Part shown: positions 22,801 to 31,994 of the stretch, in pieces | Layout: each line of letters opens with the position of its first letter | How positions within the stretch are numbered: the stretch's first letter is position 1 | Source of the DNA: Antedon mediterranea | Taxonomy: Eukaryota; Echinodermata; Crinoidea; Comatulida; Antedonidae | Assembly: GCF_964355755.1 (NCBI RefSeq) | Contig: NC_092677.1 | Coordinates: forward strand, 24,028,101-24,092,100 | DNA length: 64,000 nt | Direction of reading: 5' to 3' | Position numbers and translations under genes: made by a program | The notes under the pieces: model-generated | Databases searched by the model: none | Seen by the model: the letters and a program-made list of their open reading frames with translations, nothing else | What the model was told of the DNA's origin: nothing

Positions 22801-25800
22801 ACAAAGACCTTCAATCGTTTTACTCTGTTTGTGTTTTGGTTCTATGTCTTCAAATATGTCACATGTTTCTTTTCTCATTTGCTTTCGTTTCTTTGTTGTA
22901 GAATTCTTTTTCATAAAAATGGCCTCTGTTTTAGAATTTTTGTTTTGTGATGTCTTATCCATATTAACTTGTCCTGATGTTTCTTGAACATCGACAGATT
23001 CCACTACATTAAAATGCACATTCATAGTGTACAAAATGTATATACCATTGTCAGTTGTAACATCATCTATTCTTCCCGGTTTTTTAGCAGAAAACAATTG
23101 CCACGTCAAAAGTTGATCATTGAATGAATAAATATCTGTATGAAGCAAGTTTGCCATTGCACTTATTTCAGTATTGGATGCCCACGTTCCATTATCCATT
23201 ATTCTTTTTCTCAACACATATTCCTTAACTGATGTATATTCATGACTAAATGTATTAATAAATAAGTCACCAGTCTTCAATAAATGATTAGTAATTGCTT
23301 TTCTTAATAGTAAATGATTATCTTCAGTTCCAGAAATAATGTATGAAATTGCACGATAAAAACAATTACCATCACCTGTGATATTCGTAATTTGAAGAGG
23401 AAGTCCAATCTCTCTAGCTCTGTTAATACTACAATTCTTACCAGTATTTTCACAATGAATACCTATTTCAATACAAATGTTTTTCTTTTGATCTTCTGAG
23501 ATCGGAATAAATTTAAAATTCTTGTCAGGTCTTTCTCCATACTGAACATTAACAATTTCAATATCACTATCACTTTGCCATCCATTACCTGATGAGACAT
23601 GACCTTCTTTATTATGTTTTTGGCCTTTAACTTTAGAATCAATATTTTTGTCAGGTGATCTTTTACTGCATTTATACTGGTAAGACGTACTAGGTTCATT
23701 AACATCGACATTTCCTCCTATGTTGTTTTGTTCAGAATTATCATCTAAGATGACAGAGGCGCAACATAAAACCATAGACTTATTTTCAACATTTACACCA
23801 GTCAGTTCAAACTCAGTTTCATGTAAATTACAGTTCATTGACCTTGCTAATTTTATACAATAATCGTACACACCTTTCCAAGATGTACTGTATATTAAAA
23901 TACTTTTTCCATGCTCACTAACACAACCAACACGATCTCTTGCATGTGGATCAAATATAAGGAAGCCATTTACACGTTTGATAATAGAAAATGTGCTTCT
24001 ATTGAAATTCATAAAAAATGCATCATGTTGGTGTAATTCTTGTTCAAGAGCTTGGTGTAATGATAAGGCTCCATATTCAGCCATCGATTCGAGATCCCCA
24101 TCTATTGTGCCAAACACTGATTCTTTGGGAGATATTACAAAGGTGTTATCCAAAATATCCAATTCTTTCGGTAGTTCTGAAATCATCAAAAGGTCCTCAT
24201 CCATAGTGGAATCTTTCTGAATGTAACAGTACAACTCGTTTCCAAGAGTCAATATTGTATCAAGGTCTTTGGTGTAAAATTCATTTCCATTCCTCTTTGT
24301 AGAATAAAGAATAGCTACAAGACTATTTGCAACACACTGTTTACCACCTGCAAAACCAAATTTATAATTCCCTTGATTGAAACTACCCTGTGCTACAGTT
24401 ATGTTATTATCATTACTATTATATAGTTGTAATTCATTTATTGATTGTGTATTCTGCCTTATTGGTGTATTCTTTTGTTTTGGTCCCTCATCGATTATCA
24501 ATTCTTCCGAAAAATTATTTTTTGTTAAAACTTCAATATCCACATCGATAGTATGTTGGTCACATTTAGGATTAGTATGGGACATAATTTTTTCAGTCAC
24601 TGTTTTTTTAGATCCGTCATCAATTATCGATACTTCGTTTTCGTCAAATTCACAACTTGCACATGTTTGATTTTTATGATCTGTAACATTACTATCAAAT
24701 CTATTAGTTCTGTTATTCATTTTGCTACTATTTTGTGCTTTCACATCGTCAGTCGCTGTGTTGTAATTTTCTTCAGTACATTTCATTTTAAAGTCGTCAT
24801 CAGTTTTCATTTCTGAATTGTTATTTTTACCCATGTTCATTAAAATAATATCTTCGCCAATCTGTTCCATAGTATCGCAATCATTCTTGTGGTGTTTTAA
24901 ATTCAGGTCCATATTATCTTGTGATTCTTTGTTATCAATCTTCTTACTTTTGACAAAACGACCCTTGCTATTTCGTGAACGTTTCGAACCACCACCTGAT
25001 TGTTGTTGTACTCCGTTTGTTACTTTTGTATTTTTCAAAACACAACACATAGGCTTACCATTCGTTTCGTCATTTTCCTTGTATTCTCTGCAAGTACTTT
25101 TATTCATGTTCCATTCTATTTTGTTGTTATTTCGTCTTTCATAGAAATCTTTTACACCTTTGCCAATATATTTTACACCTGGTTCTATAATTATACCATT
25201 TATAACGCGCTTTCCCCTTTTCTTATTTCCTCTATTTTTACATCTTTTTTTTCTGTTGTCGGTTCTTTTCTTTGATCTCACCCTTATCCAATCACTACCA
25301 AGTAAATCTTCACTTCCTGTTTGTTTACATTTTAATTTGGCATCATTACAACATTCTTCTTTATTTTTAGTTAATTCTGGAAAGTCTGCAGTGATAGAGT
25401 CATCAGGTTCTAGAATCATATATCTATTGAAATGACAGTGAATACCTATTTCACCCAACATATTATCAGCAAAATTACTATTCCCACACATCGAACAAAT
25501 CCAAATTACTCTGGAATCACATACTTTGTCTTCAAAACTATTTCTTACACATGTCACATGAAAATGTTTACTGCAGCAGTCACATGTTATGTAAATGTCC
25601 TCTGCTTTCACTTCAATACTGCACAGATCACATTTATCAAACTCTGAAGTAAGGGCTGTACCATAAGATAATATGTTCAGGATATCATTAACTACTTCTT
25701 TAAATTCAGTTGTATCTTTGATACATTCACAATAGGCATTACCTGTATCTTCACTTTCATTTTTTATAGTGTTTACATCTTCCACATTCTTAGTTGAACA

Positions 25801-26010
25801 GCATTCATCAAGTAGGTCCAAGATGTCATCCATGACTGTTTTAAATTCTGTTGCTTTATCCATAATTCCACTATCAACATTACCAGCTGTATTGACAATG
25901 TTGCACTCCTTACTTGTCACTTCTTTAGTCGCATACTTATATAAAAATATTATTAAGACAATCACTAACAACAATAGACCATTAACTATTGTTATGAATT
26001 TTGTATCCAT
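16813..26010 (-). CDS. Helitron transposase: PHD, C76-like and OTU proteases, HUH Rep, Pif1-type helicase, EEP nuclease
   Basis: One uninterrupted 3065-codon frame. Visible domains: hydrophobic segment 8-25; PHD finger with C127, C130, C143, C146, H151, C154, C172, C175; a protease-like domain about 545-760 with GKQC (C559) and a D687-x-H689 motif, like herpesvirus tegument deubiquitinases (peptidase C76); OTU domain about 870-1005 with D880-G-N-C883 and H999; basic 18-residue repeats about 1210-1357; DUF6570-like region about 1395-1570 (C1451, C1454); Helitron N-terminal/Rep region about 1690-2080 with H1888-V-H1890 and tyrosines Y2071 and Y2075, four apart as in known Helitrons; helicase about 2390-2810 with Walker A GGAGTGKS (K2429), Walker B D2512-E2513 and motif near H2773; EEP nuclease about 2850-3065 with N2855, E2882, D2999, N3001, D3036. 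The closing SDH motif reads S-Y3057-H. Rep nicks and joins single strands and the helicase unwinds the donor, giving rolling-circle transposition. Helentron-type Helitrons carry such an EEP domain. An open frame this long suggests recent activity. Confidence 0.92.
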   Translation of the reverse strand: MDTKFITIVNGLLLLVIVLIIFLYKYATKEVTSKECNIVNTAGNVDSGIMDKATEFKTVMDDILDLLDECCSTKNVEDVNTIKNESEDTGNAYCECIKDTTEFKEVVNDILNILSYGTALTSEFDKCDLCSIEVKAEDIYITCDCCSKHFHVTCVRNSFEDKVCDSRVIWICSMCGNSNFADNMLGEIGIHCHFNRYMILEPDDSITADFPELTKNKEECCNDAKLKCKQTGSEDLLGSDWIRVRSKKRTDNRKKRCKNRGNKKRGKRVINGIIIEPGVKYIGKGVKDFYERRNNNKIEWNMNKSTCREYKENDETNGKPMCCVLKNTKVTNGVQQQSGGGSKRSRNSKGRFVKSKKIDNKESQDNMDLNLKHHKNDCDTMEQIGEDIILMNMGKNNNSEMKTDDDFKMKCTEENYNTATDDVKAQNSSKMNNRTNRFDSNVTDHKNQTCASCEFDENEVSIIDDGSKKTVTEKIMSHTNPKCDQHTIDVDIEVLTKNNFSEELIIDEGPKQKNTPIRQNTQSINELQLYNSNDNNITVAQGSFNQGNYKFGFAGGKQCVANSLVAILYSTKRNGNEFYTKDLDTILTLGNELYCYIQKDSTMDEDLLMISELPKELDILDNTFVISPKESVFGTIDGDLESMAEYGALSLHQALEQELHQHDAFFMNFNRSTFSIIKRVNGFLIFDPHARDRVGCVSEHGKSILIYSTSWKGVYDYCIKLARSMNCNLHETEFELTGVNVENKSMVLCCASVILDDNSEQNNIGGNVDVNEPSTSYQYKCSKRSPDKNIDSKVKGQKHNKEGHVSSGNGWQSDSDIEIVNVQYGERPDKNFKFIPISEDQKKNICIEIGIHCENTGKNCSINRAREIGLPLQITNITGDGNCFYRAISYIISGTEDNHLLLRKAITNHLLKTGDLFINTFSHEYTSVKEYVLRKRIMDNGTWASNTEISAMANLLHTDIYSFNDQLLTWQLFSAKKPGRIDDVTTDNGIYILYTMNVHFNVVESVDVQETSGQVNMDKTSQNKNSKTEAIFMKKNSTTKKRKQMRKETCDIFEDIEPKHKQSKTIEGLCFESEIKLLKGKKKQSYRNRKEKHKNQQRMKRQRESKDNSEKTNENRSKYESDYVYKEKKRKIKEAQKIRYADDDYKFQKRKENRERQYNMYRYEPDYSIKIRNKARHNYKINFDYRTIKKENKLNRYHNDIIFRYNTKTKNKSKFAEKYHTDPKFRQNFRQKFVLKYRNNSKIRENLKTKFIMKYRNNSKFRENLKTKFVMKYRNNSKFRENLKTKFVMKYRNNSKFRENLRQKLADKYRNNLKFRQNCKLRLSEKYRANLEFRQKCKKSCKLRFKEKYHRDPVFRKNVFRKSKKHREKRNIENSNFEFVLKNFRETISRGPEYVCCVCFKMLFKNQVMKCTKSKYENRTCINEKYLHICNNECNKPCQFIESPRCRLWICFTCHRKLLNGKVPAEANSNNLELHDIPPELECLNNLEQHLIGLNIPFMKLMNLPKGGQHGIHGPVVCVPSNTIETVKMLPRPEAVDQLISVKLKRKLSYKSYYKYKFVNTANVIQALEYLQDHNKWYFDVAINEEWHNYLSKENIESGNNNNGETHLENNEEEVEDRLSGAVFDTSLQPVDRRQNVVDEYFRDIICCAPCENNSPVALLKNESNEAKSFPVLFPTGQPTFHDIRDVKISFGRYFHNRLMHVDNRFAKNTEFIFYAQSLYELQQILSSISIALRKGSSKKDDFSKVTIADLKDVNKVEEILKSDKGYKFLKQIRGTPPYWQATQKDVMAMVRQIGKPTFFLSFSSADFRWKEIMTTLLSQAGDKRNIDELEWADKCNLLKSNPVTVARMFDKRFHTFLKNVILSEAQPIGKVVDYFYRIEFQMRGSPHVHMLVWVENAPVFCSDEDKEVINFVDKYISCSVPCQTVDPELNEIVTSVQIHSKRHSKSCKKKGTICRFNFPRQPSQKTFVMRPTVSESNDDTKQAKDLLTSVKEAVTNEEPYENAKELFKSLGITQSAFEKANNCIATEEKIVMKRNPQDAWVNQYNPSLLRAWNANMDIQYITNVYACITYVVQYLSKSEREMGLLLSHTASEVKEGNEDARQSLRKLGNVYMNNREVSAQESVYRVCGLRLKECSRKVEYIPVGPNPVRMSLPLSVIKTKADDNDCAWLPNKLDKYKARPNSFEFNKMCLATFCSNYRILSISEMKGKKKNVFKLKKQFGFIQKRTKTSNAIVRYPRFHMDRDPDKYYLSILQLFLPFRNDEQLKPPNFQTYEQFYEDGSVKLCGSRKLQRVKSIVQGNMKQYEKSADDVEDAKEFLAKFGPQEDAWSLLCPETEKERLDNPKPNVDIDDEENEFVIPDFELPKNHTSKVESNSSYISRPELNKMIRHLNEKQQHIFYKTRQWCFDKVNGKRPEPFYTFITGGAGTGKSHLVNCIFYEATRILGKIMENPDDLSILKLAPTGIAAYNIKGQTIHSALSIPINISLPYQPLGEEKISALRNQLSQLQIVIIDEISMVNQRLLWYIHGRLRQIKQVRNDSAFGNISIIAVGDFYQLPPVMGTSLYKDTLESSLWIDNFKLVQLDEIMRQKEDKEFALLLNKLRTKERNECLSDKDLLVLKSRQTGEECEDAVHIYPCNKQVDEWNKKMLHKRCTDIVCIEAEDVVVNSKRQNKKCDKPRKSRQSSLLNYLWIAVNARVMLIKNVDVKKGLTNGCMGHVEEIIKASQSTKLVSIKVKFDNNEIGIQAIEMFQESVGNKYSRKQFPLKLAYACTVHKVQGMTMDKVSVCLKNTFAPGQAYVSLSRVTSISGLIIEHFNPKLIYCDPNIQKCLNKMNSYVQYDKQSHNLDSNFSIMLHNIQGLKQHFVDLQCNDLFMNSSIICLTETWLNKDDDFFGVDIQPYKLYHQSRYDSYSNTNSLTSKLKKLAHGGVAVYSKNMFSSRLNICINDIEAISFLITSPVSVVVSVIYRPPSYDIKQFCQHLSKLLKEIHKVCTKCIIMGDFNENLFKQPSKVKTLMLENGYQQHVTSSTTENNTLIDHVYSKGLDSVQAEVIPIYYSYHEAIQIKF
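21930..22380 (-). repeat. 54-bp in-frame tandem repeat inside the transposase gene
   Basis: About eight copies of an 18-codon unit (consensus KYRNNSKFRENLKTKFVM). The three central copies (about 22130-22290) are almost identical in DNA; outer copies are diverged. The unit is rich in Lys/Arg/Asn and predicted helical, lying between the OTU domain and the DUF6570-like region. Copy number should vary between alleles. Confidence 0.85.
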
Positions 26011-26810
26011 TATGCAAAAATTCCTTCAAAATACTGAACTCAAATTTCAAATTCAAAAACAATTTATATGTCTTCTACAATTTGAAAAATGTTACAATTA
26101 AGTTCCACTTGATATTTGATTTCACTCTTTTAATCAATTCAAACTTTAAAACAATATTGGCTACAGCAAAATATTTGGTTATTAAAATTCTAAAAAAAAA
26201 TATTCAAGTTAATATTATCTTTGGATTCTATGATTTAAATTTCACGTCAATTTTTGTTTCTCTTTATTGATATATCTTTTGCTGGCTTCTTAGTTAGCCT
26301 CTACAAACTAATTATCGATCAAAGATATCTATGTAGAATTCTATTCTTTTGCAAATTATTCCTTTTGTTTTACAGCTATACCTATTACTTAATGCTTGTT
26401 AGTACAGTATTTTGTACTTGTTTCTACAAATAATTCTCTTTCAAGCTTCTGCTTGATATTTTTTTTCAAGACTTCTGTCTATTTAAGCTTCTGCTTAATG
26501 TTTTGGTATAAATTCTATTTGAAATTCTCTTTTATAATTCTGTTTGTGATTGTGATTAACCCTCGTTGGCACTCTCTTCTGAGAGCAGAATCTCTTCTGA
26601 GATCCAGTGGGTTAATATTTTTTTTTCAAGACTTCTGTCTATTTAAGCTTCTGCTTAATATTTTTGTGTAAGTTCTATTTGAAATTCTGTTTGATAATTC
26701 TGTTTGTTATGCTAAACCCTCGTTGGCACTCTCTTATGAGAGCAGAATCTCTTCTGAGATTCGGATCTCTTCTGAGATCCAGTGGGTTAATAATATTATC
26801 AGTCAGGTAC
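26011..26810 (-). other. Untranslated leader of the transposase gene, with 3' splice acceptor
   Basis: On the minus strand a long pyrimidine tract ending ATTTCATTGCAG stops at 26811, so an exon would start at 26810 and run 800 nt to the ATG at 26010. Possible minus-strand donors lie further up (GTAAGT near 28141 and 28570, GTAAGA near 29310), but none is clearly the partner. The leader is AT-rich and contains the stem-loop repeats listed next. Confidence 0.45.
26457..26793. repeat. Two tandem ~160-175 bp units packed with TTCT-loop hairpins
   Basis: Units 26457-26614 and 26615-26793 share TTTTTTCAAGACTTCTGTC, TTTAAGCTTCTGCTTAAT and CCCTCGTTGGCACTCTCTT. In unit 1, ATTAACCC (26555-26562) pairs with GGGTTAAT (26609-26616), enclosing two perfect hairpins, CTCTC-TTCT-GAGAG (26572-26585) and ATCTC-TTCT-GAGAT (26590-26603). 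Unit 2 has three such hairpins because one was duplicated. They lie in the leader and could be an end structure of the Helitron or a transcript element. Confidence 0.7.
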
Positions 26811-29627
26811 CTGCAATGAAATAAAGAAAAAGAAAAGTTCAGACATGAAATATTTGGACTACCAAAACAAATAAGGCCAACTCACCACCAAATATGTGAA
26901 GACGAGTATTATATCAATAGGGCTAATTAAAACAAATCTACATCTGATATTAAAATCTGAAAATGTTCAGAGTATATTGGTCTAATTTAATTGTGCAATA
27001 GTATCATTATTTTTCAGAACACAGACAATATGGTCAGTATTCAGTATTGTATGTTATAAAGGGCAGAGACAAGAACAAAAAGACAATTCACTCCCCTTTC
27101 ATAGATAATCTACCAACACAATGAACTTATATAGATTGGCTATCGGGCGGACAGGAAAGTGATAAAAACAAGAAGTACACCATAAATATGGCCACCGCAA
27201 ATATGTTTAATATATATCAAATAATAATATATCATAACAAATTCTGTTCATGCCGTATTACGTATATACAATCAATGCTAGCGGTGGTAGTGCATGACTG
27301 CGTATAAAGCATGGCAGGTGTGTTCAATAGTCAATTACAGCCGCCATACTGTTGGGTCCCCTCTCCTCTCCATGAAGAATCACTTATTAACTGCAATGAT
27401 TTTGGAGTCTACCCTCTAGCCAATCTACAGTAAACTCATTTACCAAAGACTCACATAAACAATGTATCAGAAAGGTGCAACCTATTATGTAGTCACTGTC
27501 TTCAACAGCTACAATCTACAAAATACAAACATACAAGAAAAATACATTTTTAATACAAATTTAACAGAAATATGCATCATATTATTGATAATTTTCAGTA
27601 TTTACATACAACTATCTAATTACAATGATTTAATGGACAAAGAATTTCACCAACCAAGTATACGTTGAATAACAATTATTTTAAGACATGCGGTCCCAAT
27701 TCAACTACCATACGATTCTCGATCAATGTCTATTTCCTCACAATCTCATAGCATAGCTAAGAACAGAATGATTAGGGCAGGGAACATTTTCGCCAGTGTA
27801 GCGTAGCAAAAAGCTATACAAAACAACCTTATTGCTACACATTTTGAAAATTGTGTAGCAAAAAATACAATACAAAACTATGTTTATCGACTTAAAAATC
27901 AGTTTTATTAGCAATATTGCTAAACAAAATTTTTAAATGAAAATTTTCCCTGTAGGGCCTATATTTTTATTCCATTTGGACCAAACAATTATTTAAAACA
28001 GTTCCTTTATCTAAATTATGTCAATCTTCTGTAATATAACTGGCTAAAAAAATATGATACTCCCTATCAGTTTATAATCACTGTCAGAGAGATCCCGGTG
28101 CCATCAATGTCAAATAAATAAATAATTTATTTTCTTTACTTACAAAATTTAAGAGGTTATTAGCTTTAAAAAACAGCAAAAACAATCTGGCAGATGTTCA
28201 GCACAGCTAATACTACAACAGGTAGAACCTAAAAACAAAACATATAAAGAGAAACTTCATGTAAAAATAGTACAGTAATTGATATCAAGAAGCGAAAATA
28301 CTAGTTATATATAGTACTCAAATGCCCCTTTTCTTAATTTTTTTTTTGTAAGCTAGTCTAATATTTATACTGTATATATAATTAAAACAAATTTAGTTCA
28401 TTATTTAATACATTTCTAATAATATAAGCTAGGCCTAGGCTAGGAAAACCAGCATATAAAACTCCATAAACCTACAGTACGGCCGAACTACCATAAACAG
28501 TGTTTTATTTTCTAACAATCGCGTATAAGTGTATAAGTCCTAATATATATAATACAGTCTAGGCTACTTACTACGCTGATAATTATTTTAAGAAAAATTT
28601 TCCAAGACTACACAGTAAGACTAAAAGTGAACAAACTATTCATATAGGCTAGAAAGAGGACAATCCCCAATTTAGAAGTTACGATTTTGACATCTATTAT
28701 AGAAGAAAAGGCCTACTACTACTAGTACTAGGCAAGGTAGTAGGGATAACGATGCAAAATTAAAAGTTGTTATTTTTTAACCAATTCAAACATTATCTGT
28801 TAGTATTTTGTGTCAATATTCTAATAAAGAAAGAATTACGAAAATCTGACTTGTAGTTTTCGAAATATAGGGTCTAAAACATCGCTGAAAAACATCGTTT
28901 TTAGCTACGAACGTTGACAATTGTATGAACACTAGAGGCCTAGCCTACGCCATTTTCGCCTAAAAATTAATAATTACATAATTTAGCCTAAGCCTAGCCT
29001 AGGCTAATAACGTTTTATAGTAATTTATATTATATATCAACATTGGAAATATCAATAAAATATGTTATTAAATGTTTATAAAATATATAAAGTTGTTTAT
29101 TTAACGGAATTCGTACAAATTCATTGCTCTAAATTTGTGTAATAACGATCAGTAGAGAGACACGCCATCCAGAGAAAACATTCCGCTGTGGCCGCCACCA
29201 ATCACAAAAACTACAAACAAGCCTTCCGCCTGTGTAGCCCACATTCACATAGGCCTAGGGCCTAGCCTACGTAAACAAAACTACAAATCAAATAATCCAC
29301 ATAATTTCTTACCTATTTCTTATAGTATTGAAATCTTAACAAACTTGAGTTTTGTTATTATTATTATTCGCCGACGTTTGCGATTCGATATAGAATACAA
29401 TTTGTAATATTTTCAGAGCGACTCTGTAAAATCAACATGGAGTCTATAGTTATCCACCACACATACGTCGTCAACACTTTTTCTCCTGGCCTTTCCTCCT
29501 ACATCTTCCGCTCGCTCAAATTTCACATACACAGTAATGTATGGCATGCAATCTTCGCCAAAAAGACTAATATGTAACGAAAAACGAAAATAGTTTCCAC
29601 GTAGGCAGGTATCTCTACGTGTATATT
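26811..29627. other. Region upstream of the transposase gene, no gene recognised
   Basis: AT-rich, with several AGGCCTAGGC-type words between 28430 and 29270 and no ORF with domain features. It may contain the intron, first exon and promoter of the transposase gene and the 5' terminus of the element. I could not identify any terminus (no TC start, asymmetric inverted repeat or hairpin-CTAG). Confidence 0.35.
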
Positions 29628-29687
29628 GCACGTTGCATTTGCGCGGCGGATAACCCGAACTCGTCAAAGTGACGAGTTCAAATCTAG
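29628..29687 (+). mobile_element. 3' terminal fragment of a family A unit
   Basis: It contains GCGGCGGATAACCCG, hairpin AACTCGTCAAAGTGACGAGTT, CAAAT and CTAG (29684-29687). Only about 60 bp of the 3' end are left. It resembles the ends of A5 and A2 and could be the missing end of A7, displaced by 15.4 kb. Confidence 0.65.
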
Positions 29688-30839
29688 TATTTATTTCTTT
29701 CTTTACACACTTCTCTCCCATTTTTTGTTGGCAGCGTATCTCTAATTCTGGCCAACATATGATTGTATAACTTTGTCAAAAGATTGCCCTGTAGCTGTAG
29801 ATGTGCAAGAAACTTTTTTTTTATGAATTTTGAGTCGCGCAGCGTAAGTTACGCGCGATTTTATATATTTCAATGATTGATCATAGAATAAAAACTATAT
29901 GTCATTTTGTATTGAAACTTGGTGAAAATTTAAGTCATATCATGCGCTAACTTTCTATGGAGAGAAAATGGCATGTTTCAAAGAAAGTTACGCGCGCACG
30001 CGCGTTTAAAATTTCAAAATGCGAAAAATCAATTTCTAATCAACTTTCTACGCGTTTCATGTCATTTTGAGCATTTCAAAAATTCCCACGCGTGCGCACT
30101 TTTCTTACGCGCACATGCGCACGTAGCGCAAAAACATCTTTTTTTTGCTTGATTTTTGTTTTTCCAGCCTTTTCTAGTAAATTTACCAATTTTCAATCAA
30201 TTTCGACTTACAATCACGTCATACGAGCACGTAGAATTGAACAATTTGGCGAGTTTTTGATGAAAAAGTTAAAAAATTCGTGAAAATTATGCTTTTTTTT
30301 TAAAAGTCATAGATTATAAACTACGTGGTGAACTTTTTTTAAATTACACATTCTGAAAGTTGATGAGTTGTAGATATTGAATCATGCATCGTTATAGCTA
30401 ACAGGACATTGTGACGTCATCGTATGGCCACTCGAATATAAAATATAGGATTTTTTTCTCTTTCGTATAGCTCATCACATTTAATAGAGCGCTTCTCCAC
30501 TTATCCGTATTCCATTGCCCTCCATTTCTTTATATTGTCTAGGTCAATCAATTATCTTTCGCATGATTCACAATTTTAGAAATTGTGATGACGTCATCAT
30601 GTCCAAAAGCGTCAATAACTTTGGTCACTTATTTTCACCTATTCTGCACTGTACGTAGTACGTATACAGTATATAGTGTATACCGTATACACTTTGACGT
30701 GACGCAAAATTGAGAACGCACTAACATTTTTTCAATGGCATAATCGTTTTTCTGCGCGCAATATTCTAACGTATGACGTGCACGTGGCTTTTGCGCTGCG
30801 GATAACCTAACTCGTCCGTAGTGACGAGTTCAAATCTAG
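29688..30839 (+). mobile_element. Helitron-like unit A8 (short, no 5' hairpin)
   Basis: It starts ATTTATTTCTTTCTTTACAC directly after CTAGT and ends GCGGATAACC, hairpin with CGTAGT loop, CAAATCTAG (30836-30839). Same layout and length as A6 and A9. TGACGTCA sites lie near 30412 and 30589. Confidence 0.7.
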
Positions 30840-31994
30840 TATTTATTTCTTTCTTTACACACTTCTCTCCCATTTTTTGTGGGCAGCGTATCTCTAATTC
30901 TAGCCAACAGAAGATTGTATAACTTTGTCAAAAGATTGCCCTATATCTGTAGATGTGCAAGAAACTTTTTTTTTTCAAATTTCGAGTCGCGCAGCGTAAG
31001 TTACTCGTGATTTTATGAATTTCAATTATTGATCATAGATTAAAAACTAAAATTCATTTTGTATTGAAACTTGGTGAAAATTTAAGTCATATAATGCGCA
31101 AACTTTCTATGGAATAAAAATGGCATGTTTTACAAAAAGTTACGTGCGCATGCGCGTTTAAAATTTCAAAATGCGAAAAATCAATATCTAATCAACTTTC
31201 TACGCGTTTCATGTCATTTTAAGCATTTCAAAAATTCCCACGCGTGCGCAATTTTTTTACGCGCACGTGCGCACGTAGCGCAAAAACATCATTTTTTTGC
31301 TTGATTTTTGTTTTTCATGTCTTTTTTAGAAAATTTACCAACTTTCAAACAATTTCGACTAAAAATCACGTCATACGAGCACGTAGAATTAAACAATTTA
31401 CGCGCATTTTTGATGAAAAAGTTCAAAAATTAGTCAAAATTATGCCTTTATTTAAACAGTCATAAATTCTAAACTACGTGGTGAACTTTTTTATAATTAC
31501 ATATTCTGGTAGTAGATGAGTTGCAGATATCAAATCGTGCATCAATATGGCTAACCGGACAATGTGACGTCATCATATGGCCACTCGAATATAAATTATA
31601 GGATTTTTTTCTCTTTCCTCGTAGCTCGTCACATTTAATATAGCGCATCTCCACTTATTTGTATTCCATTTCCCCCCATTTTTTTTATGTTGTCTAGGTC
31701 TATCAATTATCTTTCGCACGATTCACCATTTTAAAAATTGTGATGACGTCATCATGTTCAAAAGCGTCAATAACTTTGGTCACTTATTTTCACCTATTCT
31801 GCACTGTATGTAGTACGTATACAGTATATAGTGTATACCGTATATACTCAGACGTGACAAAAAATAAAGAGCACGCTGAAATTGTTTCAATTACTTAATC
31901 GTTTTTCTGCGCGCAATGTTTAAACGTATGACGTGCACGTGGCCTTTGCGCTGCGGATAACCTAACTCGTCCGTAGTGACGAGTTCAAATCTAG
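30840..31994 (+). mobile_element. Helitron-like unit A9 (short, no 5' hairpin)
   Basis: Within a few bases of A8 in length and the same in landmark order. Its CG-alternating block has lost one CpG (TACGTGCGCATGCGCG). It ends with CTAG at 31991-31994 and is followed directly by family B unit B1, making an A/B junction. Confidence 0.7.

Noticed and set aside
18297-26101. Plus-strand frames overlapping the transposase gene
   Set aside because: Shadows of the minus-strand coding sequence.
29413-29610. Minus-strand frame giving a peptide with alternating hydrophobic pattern (about 70 residues before the stop)
   Set aside because: It runs into the 3' end of a Helitron-like unit at its N-terminal side, has no clear acceptor and no recognisable domain. 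Could be a terminal exon, but support is too thin.
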